This document shows, one piece after another, positions 6,265-15,705 of a stretch of 64,000 nucleotides of DNA. The notes beneath the pieces were generated by a model. The model searched no databases, was not told the DNA's origin, and was given only the letters and a program-made list of their open reading frames with translations. The DNA is taken from assembly GCF_018905915.1 (NCBI RefSeq), contig NZ_CP064782.1:2604001-2668000 (forward strand), written 5' to 3'. The first letter of the stretch is position 1. Every line of letters starts with the position of its first letter. This DNA comes from Azospira inquinata. Its GTDB lineage: Bacteria > Pseudomonadota > Gammaproteobacteria > Burkholderiales > Rhodocyclaceae. The position numbers were made by a program, and so were the translations under genes.

Positions 6265-8145
6265 TCAGCTGGCCGTTGCTCCCGGGAGGGACGGGGTCAG
6301 CTCACTGCCCGCCTCCGGCCCCGGGCAGACCCGGTTGCGTCCGGCGGCCTTGGCGGCATAGAGCCGCTCGTCCGCGTGGCGCAGCAAATCCCCCAGGGTA
6401 GTGCCATCCGGCCCCAGGAGGGCGATGCCGAAGGAGGCGGTAATGGGCACCCGATTTTGCTGGTGGTGCAGCTCCAGGGCGGCAATCTGCTCCCGCATGC
6501 GCTCCGCCACGGCCCGGGCTTCCTCCATGCCCGTATTGACCGCCAGCAGCACAAATTCCTCCCCACCGATGCGGGCCAGCAGGTCATTTTGCCTAGCGCT
6601 TTGCTGGCAGCAGGTGGCGGTGGCGGCCAGCACCCGGTCCCCAGTTTCATGGCCGTAGCAGTCGTTTACCACCTTGAAATGGTCCAGGTCGTACATGATC
6701 AGGGCTAAAGGCTGGGGATAGCGGAGGGCCCGGGCGATTTCCTGCTCCGCCGCCAGGACAAAGGCGCGCCGGTTTAGGAGCCCGGTGAGGGGGTCGGTGG
6801 CCGCCAACCGTTCCAATTCCCGTTGCAGGCGCTTGGTTTCCGTAATGTCCTGGAGAATGCCGAAGTAGCAGTCCGGCCCGTGGCGGCGGCAGAGCAGGTG
6901 AAACCACCGTTCTCCCTCCGGCGTGGTCATGGGGAAATCCCCCGCCACCTCTTGGCTGCCCCGGTGCAGCTGGTGGAGCATTTTAAAAAAGCGGTGGCGG
7001 GCCTCCCGCTTCAGGCGCCGGGCAAACCAGCGCCAGGCCTGGTGACAGGGCAGGCTGTCCCCGAGAATCTGGCGGCAGACCTGGGAGCCGGTGCATTGGC
7101 CCCTGGCCCCGTCGTAGGACCAGTGGCCCATGCGGCCAATGTACTGGGCCTCCAGCAGCAGTTGTTCCGAGGCCTGGAGTTCATCCGCCAGGCGCAGATT
7201 GTGGGTGATGGAGCGCAGGTGGTGCCAGGCGGCGATGATCATGGCGAAGCTGACCACCACCAGGGAGGCCAGCAGGGCGGCAATTTCCTGGTGCCAGGAG
7301 GCCAGGGCGGTGTGGGCCGGCTGGCTGTAGGTAACCCACAGGGGAAAGCCGGGCACCTGGCGTCGCACCTGGAGTAAACCGTCTTCCAGGGCTGCCGTCC
7401 CCCGGATTTCCATGGGCCGGAAGGTGGGATCGGGCTGGGCCCGGGCTAGGCCGGGGACGGTGGAAAGGAGCACCAAGCCATCCGCCCGATGCAGGGTCAA
7501 TTGGCCCCCCAGGCCGGTGCCGTTTTGTCCCAGCTTGCTTTGGAGGGGCCCCAGGGGCAGGGCCACGGTGGCGGTGGTGAAATCGGAGGAGTTTTCCCGA
7601 ACCGGCAGGGAAATGGGCAGCACCCACTGGTGGGTCACCCGGGAGAGGATGGGGCTGCCTACGAAAAAGCCCCGGGTAACGGGCTCCAGCTGGGCCCGGA
7701 AATAGTCCCGGTCCCGCACCCAGATCGGAGCTTGGTTAGGCTGGCCCGGAATGACCCAGAGGTAGCCCCAACGGTCGATGAGGCGGAGGAGGATGAGATT
7801 GTCCGAAAGGGCAGAGAAATTGCTCACCAGCTGGGCGAATTCCCGGTCCTGGCGCGGGTCCCGGTGATCCTCGTCCGCCAGCCAGCCCTCCGCGGTCATG
7901 ACATAGCTCTGGCTTAGCACCATTAGCCGGCGCAGGTCGGCGGTGGCGTGGAAAGCCTGCATCTCCAGGCGCCGCTCGGCGCTGGCCAGACCGTCCTGCT
8001 CCAGCTTCCAGATCCAATAGGCTCCCAGGGTCCACAGCATGAGAAAGGACAGGGCGGCCATGGCAATGAACATGCGCATGGTTCGGAGATGGGGACCGTG
8101 AATCCAGAAGACGATGCTTTTCTGGCGCTGGGGGGCCGGGGGCAT
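6265..8145 (-). CDS. Membrane-bound diguanylate cyclase (sensor-PAS-GGDEF)
   Basis: 626 residues. A membrane helix at about 25-46 and a second near 275-300 (ALLASLVVVSFAMIIAAW) bracket a periplasmic region of about 230 residues that looks like a double Cache sensor. A PAS-like segment follows (ASEQLLLEAQYIGRMGHWSY ... GILQDITETKRLQRELE), then the GGDEF domain with signature GGEEF at 527-531. The inhibitory-site motif RxxD (RQND, 518-521) sits five residues before it, so product feedback is expected. No EAL domain. Predicted to make cyclic di-GMP in response to an external ligand that cannot be read from sequence. It lies alone, downstream of recQ on the same strand. Confidence 0.9.
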   Translation of the reverse strand: MPPAPQRQKSIVFWIHGPHLRTMRMFIAMAALSFLMLWTLGAYWIWKLEQDGLASAERRLEMQAFHATADLRRLMVLSQSYVMTAEGWLADEDHRDPRQDREFAQLVSNFSALSDNLILLRLIDRWGYLWVIPGQPNQAPIWVRDRDYFRAQLEPVTRGFFVGSPILSRVTHQWVLPISLPVRENSSDFTTATVALPLGPLQSKLGQNGTGLGGQLTLHRADGLVLLSTVPGLARAQPDPTFRPMEIRGTAALEDGLLQVRRQVPGFPLWVTYSQPAHTALASWHQEIAALLASLVVVSFAMIIAAWHHLRSITHNLRLADELQASEQLLLEAQYIGRMGHWSYDGARGQCTGSQVCRQILGDSLPCHQAWRWFARRLKREARHRFFKMLHQLHRGSQEVAGDFPMTTPEGERWFHLLCRRHGPDCYFGILQDITETKRLQRELERLAATDPLTGLLNRRAFVLAAEQEIARALRYPQPLALIMYDLDHFKVVNDCYGHETGDRVLAATATCCQQSARQNDLLARIGGEEFVLLAVNTGMEEARAVAERMREQIAALELHHQQNRVPITASFGIALLGPDGTTLGDLLRHADERLYAAKAAGRNRVCPGPEAGSELTPSLPGATAS

Positions 8146-8283
8146 GGCCGTATCCTCCTGGGCGGGGCACAGGGGCGGGGCGCGGGGCGCCCCAAAGCTC
8201 TGCGATGGCTTTGATAGTGCAGGGATTTTGGCTTTTTCTCAAGCCCGGCGCGGGGATGGCTCGGGAGCCTTTTCCGGGGCGGC

Positions 8284-10116
8284 TCAGGCGGCGGCGATGA
8301 GGGCCAGCAGGGCCTCGCCGTAGCGTTCTACCTTGGCGCTGCCCATGCCGGTCGCCTGCATCAGGTGGCCCCGGGTGGCGGGGCGCATTTCCGCCAGTTC
8401 CTTCAAGGTCCGGTCATGGAGAATGACGTAGGCGGGTACCCCCTGTTCCTTGGCTTCCTCGGTACGCCACTGGCGCAGGCTTTCGAACAGGGCCTGATCG
8501 GCGATGTCCAGATCCGTGACCACGGTCCGGGTATGGGGCTCCCGGCGGCTGCGGGCGGTTTTGGCGGGCACGTGACGGCGCAGTTCCAGGCGGGTTTCCC
8601 CTTTCAGCACCGGGCGGGCGTCGGCGGTGAGTTTCAGGGCCCCGTGTTCCGCCAGGTCCGCATGGAGCAGGCCGGCGGCCACCAGCTGGCGGAAGACGCT
8701 GCGCCAGCTGGCCTCGTCCATGTCCGCCCCGACCCCGAAGGTGGGCAGCTGGTCGTGGCCCCACTGGCGCATTTTGTCGTTGCTCTTGCCCCGCAGCAGG
8801 TCCGTGAGGTGGGCCACGCCAAAACGCTGGCCGGTGCGATAGGCGGCGGACAGGGCCTTCTGGGCCGCCACGGTGCCGTCCCACAGCTCCGGCGGCTCCA
8901 GGCACAGGTCACAGTTGCCGCAGGGCTCGCTGTTTTCCCCAAAGTAGGAGAGCAGCACCTGGCGGCGGCAGCGGGGGGATTCGCAATAGGCCAGCAGAGC
9001 GTTGAGTTTCTGGGCCTCCAGCCGCTTTTGCTCGTCCCCGGCGGCGGATTCGTCGATGCGGGCCCGTTGCAGCACCACATCCTGAAGCCCGTAGGTCATC
9101 CAGGCTTCCGCCTTTTCCCCGTCCCGCCCGGCCCGGCCCGTTTCCTGGTAGTAGGCTTCCAGGCTCTTGGGCAGGTCCAGGTGGGCGACAAAGCGCACAT
9201 CCGGCTTGTCGATGCCCATGCCGAAAGCGATGGTGGCCACCACGATGAGGCCTTCTTCCCGCAGGAAACGGCGCTGGTGCTGGGCCCGGGTGTCCGTGTC
9301 CAGACCAGCGTGGTAGGGCAGGGCAGCGAACCCCTGGGTGTTGAGCCAGGCGGCGGTTTCATCCACCTTTTTCCGGGACAGGCAGTAGATGATGCCCGCC
9401 TCCCCTTTGTGGCCGGCGAGAAAGGCCAGGAGTTGGCGCCGGGGATTGTCCTTTTCCACCACCGTGTAGTGAATGTTGGGCCGGTCAAAACTGGCCACAA
9501 AGACCTGGGCGTCCCCCAGGCCCAGGCGGCGGATCATTTCCTCCCGGGTGGCTTGGTCCGCCGTGGCGGTGAGGGCGATGCGGGGCACTTCCGGATAGCG
9601 CTGGTGCAGGGCGGAGAGTTGCAGGTATTCGGGGCGGAAATCGTGGCCCCACTGGGAGACGCAGTGGGCCTCGTCAATGGCAAAGAGGGCCAGCCTTCCC
9701 TGGGTCTGAAGCCGGTCCAGCAAATCCAGGCAGCGGTCGCCGAGGAGGCGTTCCGGAGCCACGTAGAGCAGGTCCAGGTCCCCGTTGAGGAGGCGCTGTT
9801 CGGTTTCCCGCACCGTTTCCCAATCCTGGGTGGAATTGAGATAGGCCGCCTTGACCCCCAGCTGGGTCAGGGTATCCACCTGATCCTGCATCAGGGCGAT
9901 CAAAGGGGAAACCACAATGCCGCAGCCCTGGCGCAGCAGGGCGGGAATCTGGTAGCACAGGGACTTGCCGCCCCCGGTGGGCATGAGCACCAGAGCATCG
10001 CCCCCTTCTGCCACCTGCTGGACGATTTCTTCCTGGCGTCCGCGAAAGGCCGGGTAACCGAAAACCCGCTGAAGAATTTCCCGGGCGGGACTGGTGGGGG
10101 AGGCAAGGTCAGACAT
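8284..10116 (-). CDS. recQ: ATP-dependent DNA helicase RecQ
   Basis: 610 residues, the usual length. The helicase core carries [16 protein letters not shown] (Walker A), the DEAH box [19 protein letters not shown] and motif [12 protein letters not shown]. The RecQ-C zinc cysteines are visible ([16 protein letters not shown]), and the C-terminal HRDC domain is present ([40 protein letters not shown]). Start at MSDLASPTS (10116); the frame stays open upstream but that stretch is proline-rich and atypical. Acts in recombination and fork repair. A small membrane-protein gene starts divergently 165 bases away. Confidence 0.96.
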   Translation of the reverse strand: MSDLASPTSPAREILQRVFGYPAFRGRQEEIVQQVAEGGDALVLMPTGGGKSLCYQIPALLRQGCGIVVSPLIALMQDQVDTLTQLGVKAAYLNSTQDWETVRETEQRLLNGDLDLLYVAPERLLGDRCLDLLDRLQTQGRLALFAIDEAHCVSQWGHDFRPEYLQLSALHQRYPEVPRIALTATADQATREEMIRRLGLGDAQVFVASFDRPNIHYTVVEKDNPRRQLLAFLAGHKGEAGIIYCLSRKKVDETAAWLNTQGFAALPYHAGLDTDTRAQHQRRFLREEGLIVVATIAFGMGIDKPDVRFVAHLDLPKSLEAYYQETGRAGRDGEKAEAWMTYGLQDVVLQRARIDESAAGDEQKRLEAQKLNALLAYCESPRCRRQVLLSYFGENSEPCGNCDLCLEPPELWDGTVAAQKALSAAYRTGQRFGVAHLTDLLRGKSNDKMRQWGHDQLPTFGVGADMDEASWRSVFRQLVAAGLLHADLAEHGALKLTADARPVLKGETRLELRRHVPAKTARSRREPHTRTVVTDLDIADQALFESLRQWRTEEAKEQGVPAYVILHDRTLKELAEMRPATRGHLMQATGMGSAKVERYGEALLALIAAA

Positions 10117-10280
10117 GGGGCGAGAGTGTACCGAAAGGCAGGGGGGTGGGATACGGGGGGCCGGGGTTTTTCCCGCCATCCGGGCCGGTCCGCCCCCCGG
10201 CGGGGAAGGGGGGTAAGCTGGAGCTTTTGTCAGGAGGGGGCGGTTTTTCCCCGCCGCGCCCCGGAGCAAGCCGGACCGCC

Positions 10281-10454
10281 ATGATTAGTTTGTTACTTTC
10301 CGTACTGGCCTATTTTCTCGCCAGTTTCTGGTTGCGCCGTTATTTTGACCGTCAGGAACTGCCCCCGGGCCGGGTGCGCAGCCTGCTCATTTTTACCCTG
10401 GCCCTGGCCGTTTCCTATGGCGTAGGGGCCTTGGCCGGGCGCTGGCTGTCCTGA
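10281..10454 (+). CDS. Small membrane protein, 57 residues
   Basis: Short frame starting ATG at 10281 with two predicted membrane helices ([18 protein letters not shown] and [20 protein letters not shown]) joined by a basic loop [15 protein letters not shown]. The charge pattern suggests a helical hairpin. It lies between divergent recQ and the convergent YbhB-type gene. The only GGAG upstream is about 15 bases away, so translation evidence is moderate. No family recognised; it is supported by its hydrophobic pattern and by having no overlapping alternative gene. Confidence 0.5.
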   Translation: MISLLLSVLAYFLASFWLRRYFDRQELPPGRVRSLLIFTLALAVSYGVGALAGRWLS

Positions 10455-10498
10455 ACCGGTGCTGAGGGGCTCGACGGGAGCCGGGCCCCTGGCCCGGG

Positions 10499-11053
10499 TT
10501 AGCGGCCGTAGGTGGCGGTGACGCTGGCGCTGCCCAGGCTGTTCATGTGGATGTTGAAGCCCACCATGGCGCCGCTGGCATTGGCGGGCAGGTCCAGGCT
10601 CTCCACCTTGAGGGCATGGAGGGTGAAGACGTAGCGGTGGGGCTTGTCTCCCACGGGGGGGCAGGCGCCACCGAAGCCCCGGGTGCCGTAATCCGTAATG
10701 GCCTGGGTGGCCCCGGTGGGGGCCAGGTTGCGGACCGGGTCTCCGGCTCCGGCGGGCAGGCTGGAGATGGCGGGAGGCAGGTTGTAGATAACCCAGTGCC
10801 ACCAGCCGCTGCCCGTGGGGGCGTCCGGATCATAGACCGTGAGGGCGAAGCTCTTGGTGCCTTCCGGGGCGTTTTCCCAGGTCAGGGCCGGGGAGGTGTT
10901 GCCCCCCTCGCAGCCGAAGCCTTGGTAAACCTGGGCTTTTTTCAGGCTGCCGTCCGGAGCGAAATCCGGGCTGTGGAGGGCGAAATCACCGGCCTGGGCG
11001 GCCAGGCTGAGGCCCAGCAGCAGGGGAAGGCGGAGGAGGGAAAAACGAGGCAT
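10499..11053 (-). CDS. YbhB/YbcL family (PEBP-like) secreted protein
   Basis: 184 residues with a signal peptide (MPRFSLLRLPLLLGLSLAAQAG), then the bacterial phosphatidylethanolamine-binding-protein-like fold: GGNTSPALTWENAPEGTKSF, VYDPDAPTGSGWWHWVIYN and GFGGACPPVGDKPHRYVFTL. The ligand-pocket DPDAP and GxxPP..HRY motifs are intact. E. coli relatives YbhB and YbcL have no settled role. The start at 11053 is set by the signal peptide. The gene follows terC by 14 bases on the same strand, so it may be co-transcribed and share the manganese riboswitch control. Confidence 0.9.
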   Translation of the reverse strand: MPRFSLLRLPLLLGLSLAAQAGDFALHSPDFAPDGSLKKAQVYQGFGCEGGNTSPALTWENAPEGTKSFALTVYDPDAPTGSGWWHWVIYNLPPAISSLPAGAGDPVRNLAPTGATQAITDYGTRGFGGACPPVGDKPHRYVFTLHALKVESLDLPANASGAMVGFNIHMNSLGSASVTATYGR

Positions 11054-11067
11054 GGATATCTCCGGAT

Positions 11068-12045
11068 TTAGGAAAGGGCGCCGGGACCGGCCCCTTTGGG
11101 GGCGGCGGGCAGGCGCCAGGAGGCCAGAATGGACAGGCTCAGCAGGGCGGCGATCACCCCCAGGGAGAGCAGGGTAGGCACGGTCCACCAGCCAGCGACC
11201 AGCATTTTAACCCCGACGAACATGAGTACCCCCGCCAGCCCGTATTTGAGCAGGCGAAAACGGGTCGCCATGCTGGCCAGAAGGAAGTACAGGGCGCGCA
11301 GGCCAAGAATGGCGAAAATGTTGGAAGAGGCCACGATAAAGGGGTCCGTGGTGACGGCGAAGACGGCGGGAATGGAATCCACCGCGAACATGGCGTCGCT
11401 GATGCCGATCAGGACCACCACCAGGAACAGGGGGGTAAACCAGCGCTTGCCGTCCCGCATGACCGCCAGACTATCCCCCTGGTACTGGGGCAGGATGGGC
11501 AGATGGCGGCGCATCCAGCGCACCAAGGGATGGTGTTCCGGGTCCGGCTCCCGTTCTTCCTTGGCCCACACCATATGGGCGCCGGTGTAGAGGAGGAAGG
11601 CGCCGAACAGGTAGAGCACCCAGTGGAAGCGGGAAATCACCCAGGCCCCCACCAGAATCATCACCAGACGCAGCAGAATGGCGCCCACCACCCCGGCTAC
11701 CAGGGCCTTTTTCTGCTGTTCCCCAGGGACGGCGAAGGAGGTGAAGAGCATGAGGAAGACAAAAATATTGTCCACCGACAGGGATTTTTCGATCACGTAA
11801 CCGGTGAGGAATTCCAGGGCCTTGCGGTTGGCCAGGGCCCGGCCCTGTTCATGGTCCAGCCAGCCCCAGAGCAGGCCGCAAAAGCCCAGGGCCAGGCTGA
11901 CCCAGAGGAGGGACCAGAGCAGGGCCTGGCGGGCAGTGACGGCCCGGTTGCCGTGGCGTTGCAGGCCCACCAGGTCCATGACCGTGGCGAGCAGGACGAA
12001 CAGGCTGAAGCCTGCCCAAAGTCCGGGAGTGCCGATGCTGTTCAT
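11068..12045 (-). CDS. TerC/Alx family membrane protein (probable Mn2+ export)
   Basis: 325 residues with about nine membrane helices. The two conserved acidic motifs of the TerC family, EKSLSVDNIFVFLMLF and ISDAMFAVDSIPAVFAVT, are present, and the acidic metal-binding residues lie within helices. E. coli Alx and its relatives act in manganese homeostasis. That fits the yybP-ykoY riboswitch about 300 bases upstream on the same strand. A strong ribosome site TAAGGAG precedes the ATG and overlaps the stop codon of a small upstream ORF, so translation of the two may be coupled. I leave out a symbol because alx and terC both occur for this family. Confidence 0.9.
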   Translation of the reverse strand: MNSIGTPGLWAGFSLFVLLATVMDLVGLQRHGNRAVTARQALLWSLLWVSLALGFCGLLWGWLDHEQGRALANRKALEFLTGYVIEKSLSVDNIFVFLMLFTSFAVPGEQQKKALVAGVVGAILLRLVMILVGAWVISRFHWVLYLFGAFLLYTGAHMVWAKEEREPDPEHHPLVRWMRRHLPILPQYQGDSLAVMRDGKRWFTPLFLVVVLIGISDAMFAVDSIPAVFAVTTDPFIVASSNIFAILGLRALYFLLASMATRFRLLKYGLAGVLMFVGVKMLVAGWWTVPTLLSLGVIAALLSLSILASWRLPAAPKGAGPGALS

Positions 12046-12054
12046 GGGGGCTCC

Positions 12055-12264
12055 TTACCAGTCCTGCCGTCCGTCCTGCTCCAGGCGGCGCCATTCCCCT
12101 TCCAGCGTGCGGGGTTGGCGGGTGGAGGCATGGGCATAGGCGAATTTTCGGGCTCCCAGGGAGGTAGCCCGGGAAGGGGATGGGGCAGCGCCCAGCAGGG
12201 GGGTGAGTAGCCAGGCCAAAAGGCGGGCTGTGAGCCGGGAGAGGAGGGAAGGAGTACGGGGCAT
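12055..12264 (-). CDS. Small ORF, 69 residues, between Mn riboswitch and terC
   Basis: ATG at 12264, stop TAA nine bases before the terC start, with the terC ribosome site TAAGGAG beginning at that stop codon. The N-terminal 25 residues form an amphipathic or hydrophobic arginine-containing helix (SRLTARLLAWLLTPLLG) and the C-terminal half is polar and basic with EGEWRRLEQDGRQDW at its end. The ribosome site is weak (GAAAGAA about 10 bases upstream). No family recognised. Its position makes it the first cistron of the manganese-controlled transcript. Confidence 0.5.
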   Translation of the reverse strand: MPRTPSLLSRLTARLLAWLLTPLLGAAPSPSRATSLGARKFAYAHASTRQPRTLEGEWRRLEQDGRQDW

Positions 12265-12316
12265 GACAGGTTCTTTCGTGACAGGAAAAAATCCCAGGCC
12301 CTGCGGACGGTCAACG

Positions 12317-12346
12317 AAAAAGACCTTTGCCGGGCGGCAAAGGTCT
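12317..12346 (-). terminator. Intrinsic terminator of the yybP-ykoY riboswitch
   Basis: On the minus strand AGACCTTTGCC (12346-12336) pairs perfectly with GGCAAAGGTCT (12331-12321) around a GCCC loop, followed by TTTTT. The first strand of this stem overlaps the 3' end of the aptamer, so aptamer folding and terminator formation should exclude each other. Confidence 0.87.
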
Positions 12347-12455
12347 CGCTTGCGGCCCCTTCCGGCGTGTGTTGATGCCGGAGGACCACCTGTCGGGCCG
12401 GGGAATGAATCCCGTGATGACGACGATCGACAGTTCAGCTACTCCCCTTCTGGGA
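12336..12455 (-). promoter_or_regulatory. yybP-ykoY (Mn2+) riboswitch upstream of terC
   Basis: The minus strand shows the landmarks of this class in order: GGGGAGTAGC (12447-12438), a variable arm, GTCATCACGGG, GACAGGTGGTCCTCCGGCAT, and GCAAGCGAGACC leading into the terminator. The GGGGAGUAGC and GCAAGCGAGACC elements resemble those upstream of E. coli alx and mntP. Transcripts would read into the 69-residue ORF and the TerC/Alx gene. The 5' AGAAGG can pair with CCTTT at the 3' end (P1), which uses bases of the terminator's first strand, consistent with ligand-induced antitermination (an ON switch). Confidence 0.88.
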
Positions 12456-12534
12456 ATGCAGGTGTCACTCTACCGGGGACGGCCCCCAACCGTCAAGGGC
12501 TGGTGTTAGAGGGCAAGGCGGCGGACTGAGGGGG

Positions 12535-13275
12535 CTAGGACAGGGCCAGGGGCTGGCGCCGCAGGGCTTCCCCATCCCAGACCAGGCAATCCCCGGTAGC
12601 GCCCTCGGGGGTTTCCCGCCAGTCCCCCAGCACCCAGCGTTCGCAGTGGATGCCGTCCACCAGATGGTCGTGCCGGTCCGGCCGGTGGGTATGGCCGTGA
12701 ATCAAGGTGGCGTAGCCGTGATCCCGGAGAAAATCGTCCGTGGCGCCCCCATTTACGTCCATCAGATAATCCGGCTTGGATTCTTTGGTGTCCCGGCTCT
12801 GCTGGCGCAGTCCCTGGGCCAGGGCCAGGCGCTCCGCCAAGGGGCGGGCGAGAAAGTCGGCCTGCCAGGCCGGGCTACGCACCTGCTGGCGAAATTGCTG
12901 GTAATCCTGGTCATCGGTGCACAGGCCGTCCCCATGGGTGAGGACAAATTGCCAGGTAGGCACGGACAGCACATAGGGATCGGTCAGCAGCTGGGCCCCG
13001 GCGGCCTGGCAGAATGCCTGCCCCAGGAGGAAATCCCGGTTACCGTGGAGAATGCCGATGTGACAGCCCCCTTGGGCCAGCTGGTGGAGTTGGCTGGCGA
13101 TGGCTTGGGGATAGGGGGCTTCCAGCTGGTCGTCCCCCACCCAATGGTCGAACAGGTCGCCCAGAATGTAGAGGGCCTGGCTTTGGACGCCCTGGTTTTG
13201 GAGAAACTGCTGGAAAAGGCGGGTGACGCCGGGGAGAGCCGGAGCCAGATGGAGATCGGAGATAAAGGTAATCAT
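12535..13275 (-). CDS. lpxH: UDP-2,3-diacylglucosamine diphosphatase
   Basis: 246 residues. Lipid A pathway: hydrolyses UDP-2,3-diacylglucosamine to lipid X and UMP at the inner face of the cytoplasmic membrane. The metallophosphatase metal ligands are all visible: ISDLHL at the N-terminus, LGDLFDHWVGDD, HGNRDFLLG, THGD and LIHGHTHRPDRH. It is the last gene of a minus-strand cluster, but a terminator-like palindrome at 13289-13310 separates it from ppiB, so its expression is partly independent. Start ATG 13275 is the only sensible one. Confidence 0.95.
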   Translation of the reverse strand: MITFISDLHLAPALPGVTRLFQQFLQNQGVQSQALYILGDLFDHWVGDDQLEAPYPQAIASQLHQLAQGGCHIGILHGNRDFLLGQAFCQAAGAQLLTDPYVLSVPTWQFVLTHGDGLCTDDQDYQQFRQQVRSPAWQADFLARPLAERLALAQGLRQQSRDTKESKPDYLMDVNGGATDDFLRDHGYATLIHGHTHRPDRHDHLVDGIHCERWVLGDWRETPEGATGDCLVWDGEALRRQPLALS

Positions 13276-13288
13276 GGGGCGCGAAGGG

Positions 13289-13310
13289 AAAAAACGCGCC
13301 CCGGGGCGCG
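13289..13310 (-). terminator. Terminator between ppiB and lpxH
   Basis: CGCGCCCC/GGGGCGCG (13295-13310) is a 16-base perfect palindrome, followed on the minus strand by six Ts (13294-13289). The loop has to be opened from the central bases. It lies 16 bases after the ppiB stop. Confidence 0.7.
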
Positions 13311-13326
13311 GTAGCCCAGGTCAGGC

Positions 13327-13821
13327 TCAGGCGGCCACTTCCGCCTTTTCGATGATCACGTCTTCCACCGGCACGTCCTGATGGAAGCCGGCCCGGCCAG
13401 TCTTCACGCCCTTGATGGCATCCACCACCTCCAGGCCTTCCACCACCTTGCCGAAGACACAGTAGCCCCAGCCATTGCCCGTGGGGGCTTGGAAGTTGAG
13501 GAAATCGTTGTCCTTCACATTGATGAAGAACTGGGCCGTGGCGGAGTGGGGATCGTTGGTACGGGCCATGGCGATGGTGTACTTGTCGTTCCTCAGGCCG
13601 TTGTCCGCTTCGTTCTTGATCGGGGCCTGGGTGTCCTTCTGCTTCATGCCCGGTTCAAAGCCGCCACCTTGAATCATGAAACCGTCGATGACCCGGTGGA
13701 AAATGGTGTTGTCGTAATGGCCCGCTTCCACATAGGCGATAAAGTTTTTGACGGTTTCAGGGGCCTTCTCGGCATCCAGTTCCAGCGCGATGACGCCCTT
13801 GTTGGTGTGCAGCTTGATCAT
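13327..13821 (-). CDS. ppiB: Cytoplasmic peptidyl-prolyl cis-trans isomerase B (cyclophilin)
   Basis: 164 residues with no signal peptide, so cytoplasmic. The cyclophilin core is complete: [15 protein letters not shown] with the catalytic arginine, [20 protein letters not shown], and [17 protein letters not shown]. Typical bacterial short form lacking the loops of the eukaryotic enzymes. It directly follows a secreted paralogue (ppiA); the two are probably an old duplication with different compartments. Confidence 0.95.
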   Translation of the reverse strand: MIKLHTNKGVIALELDAEKAPETVKNFIAYVEAGHYDNTIFHRVIDGFMIQGGGFEPGMKQKDTQAPIKNEADNGLRNDKYTIAMARTNDPHSATAQFFINVKDNDFLNFQAPTGNGWGYCVFGKVVEGLEVVDAIKGVKTGRAGFHQDVPVEDVIIEKAEVAA

Positions 13822-13864
13822 GTAAAGCCTTTCGGTAACGGGAGGTTGCAGAAAAAACAGGGGA

Positions 13865-14449
13865 TCAGTTGGCGCCCGGCAAAACCTTCACCGACTGGAT
13901 TAAAACCGGGGTGACCGGTACGTCCTGGTGGGGGCCGTGGGCGGTGGTGGGCTGTTTGGCGATGCGCTGCACCACCTCCATGCCCTGGATGACCTTGCCG
14001 AACACGCAGTAGCCCCAACCGTCATAGGAGGGGGGGTCGAGCCGGTTGTTATTGGCCACATTGATGAAAAACTGGGCGGTGGCGGAATGGGGCTCATTGG
14101 TCCGGGCCATGGCGATGGTGCCGGGCTGGTTGCGCAGCCCAGCCTGGAAGCTCTGGGGGGCCTCATTGACGATGGGAGCCCGGGTGGCCTTTTCTTCCAT
14201 GGCCGGGGTGAAACCGCCCCCCTGAATCATGAAGCCGTCGATAACCCGATGGAAAACGGTGCCGTTATAGAAGCCGGATTTGGCGTACTGGAGGAAATTG
14301 GCCACGGTCTTGGGGGCCTTGTCCTCGTAGAGCTCCAGCTTGATGGTGCCCTGGTTGGTTTGCATTTCCACCACGGGATGGGCTGCCCAGACGCTGGCGG
14401 CGGCCGTCATCAGGGCCAGGCCCTGGATCATTTGACGTAGGAGTTTCAT
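13865..14449 (-). CDS. ppiA: Periplasmic peptidyl-prolyl cis-trans isomerase A (cyclophilin)
   Basis: 194 residues; signal peptide [22 protein letters not shown], then a cyclophilin domain with [35 protein letters not shown] and [16 protein letters not shown]. Predicted to catalyse proline isomerisation in the periplasm. Its start overlaps the stop of the upstream L,D-transpeptidase gene in an ATGA arrangement, indicating translational coupling and one operon with the envelope genes before it. Confidence 0.95.
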   Translation of the reverse strand: MKLLRQMIQGLALMTAAASVWAAHPVVEMQTNQGTIKLELYEDKAPKTVANFLQYAKSGFYNGTVFHRVIDGFMIQGGGFTPAMEEKATRAPIVNEAPQSFQAGLRNQPGTIAMARTNEPHSATAQFFINVANNNRLDPPSYDGWGYCVFGKVIQGMEVVQRIAKQPTTAHGPHQDVPVTPVLIQSVKVLPGAN

Positions 14450-15705
14450 GCGTTGCCCTCGAAAAGAATTTTCCAGCTGCCGTCTTCACGTACCCAGTAC
14501 TGCCGTTTGTGAACCTTGGTGGAGCCGTTATCGGTGCGCACGTCCTGGTCGAAGGTCACCACCACGTAGTTTTCCGTATTGGGGGCCCGGAACATGGACA
14601 GGTTGGTCAGGCGCACCTTAACCCAGGGATGGCCGGTAACCTCGGGGCGCCGCTGCTTGGGCAGGGTGGCGTAGGTGGCCCCATCGGCCTTGAAATCCTG
14701 GGAATAGTGGGACAGGTAGCGGTCCAGATTGCGGTTTTCCCAATCGCTGCGCCAGGCATCCACCTGACGCATCAGGCTGTTCCGTTCCTTGGCCCAGGCG
14801 TCCGGGGTCAGCCATTCCACCGTGTCGGTGATGATGACCGGGGTGACGCCGATTTGAATATTCTTGGCCAGGGCGTCCAAATCCTGATTGGCCAGCACCA
14901 CGCAGCCGTCTGAAGCCTTGGGGGGGCGGGAAAAGGTGTTGGAGGGGGTGCCGTGGAGCCAGATGCCGTGGCCGTGGCGGCCCTGGCGCCTATCCCATTC
15001 ATTGGGGTAATTGATGGGGAAAGCGCCGCTACCGTAGAAGTCCCCCAGCTTTTTCCGGGACAGGCTGGAGGTGACGTGATAGACCCCCAGAGGCGTGCGC
15101 TTATCCCCTTCCACCTGCTTCATGGCTCCCAGTTTGCCCTGGGTAATGTAATAGTCCGCCACGAAGCGGGGACGTCCCTGGACGTTCTGGTAGAGGTAGA
15201 GCCGGGATTTCTGGGTATCCACCACTACGGCGAAGCGCTGGTCGGGGCGCATCTGTAGAAGGGCCCGGGGCACCCGGTTGGGGGCAGGCTTTTCCGTGTA
15301 GGCCCGAAGCCGGGCAATGGCCTCTTCCCGCAAATCGGAAAGCCGGTCCGCCGGGGCGCCCGGCGCATTGCCGAAGGTCTGTAGGGGCTGGCTGCGGGCC
15401 AGGAGCAAATCTCCTTTGACCAGCTGGCCAAGGCGGAAATTGGGATAACGGCGAACCAGATCTTCCGTGTATTGCAGGGCCACATCCAGGCGGTTGTTCT
15501 GGATTTCCCGGAAAACCCGGATCAGGGCAGGTTCCGGACCGCCGTCGGCGGCCATGGCCCCCACCGTGTTGGCGGCGGCAGGGGGGTGACTGCCAAAAGC
15601 AAAAGCGGAAGGGGAGGAAAGGGTGCTGCCCAGGAGCAGAGTGAGCAGGGCAGCAATGCGGCCGCGCTTACAGCGGAGTCGCTCTCGAAACAAGCGGCTG
15701 GCCAT
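14446..15705 (-). CDS. L,D-transpeptidase (YkuD) with C-terminal NTF2-like domain
   Basis: 419 residues from the ATG at 15705, which overlaps the TGA of the upstream TPR gene (TGATG); an in-frame ATG at 15738 is also possible. A basic signal peptide (core [21 protein letters not shown]) precedes a helical region, then the YkuD domain ([16 protein letters not shown] ... [22 protein letters not shown]) with the catalytic cysteine in SDGCVVL rather than the more usual S(R/H)GC. The C-terminal about 110 residues form an NTF2/SnoaL-like domain beginning [20 protein letters not shown]. It probably cross-links or modifies peptidoglycan. The same C-terminal domain type is on the neighbouring TPR protein. 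Confidence 0.85.
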   Translation of the reverse strand: MASRLFRERLRCKRGRIAALLTLLLGSTLSSPSAFAFGSHPPAAANTVGAMAADGGPEPALIRVFREIQNNRLDVALQYTEDLVRRYPNFRLGQLVKGDLLLARSQPLQTFGNAPGAPADRLSDLREEAIARLRAYTEKPAPNRVPRALLQMRPDQRFAVVVDTQKSRLYLYQNVQGRPRFVADYYITQGKLGAMKQVEGDKRTPLGVYHVTSSLSRKKLGDFYGSGAFPINYPNEWDRRQGRHGHGIWLHGTPSNTFSRPPKASDGCVVLANQDLDALAKNIQIGVTPVIITDTVEWLTPDAWAKERNSLMRQVDAWRSDWENRNLDRYLSHYSQDFKADGATYATLPKQRRPEVTGHPWVKVRLTNLSMFRAPNTENYVVVTFDQDVRTDNGSTKVHKRQYWVREDGSWKILFEGNA

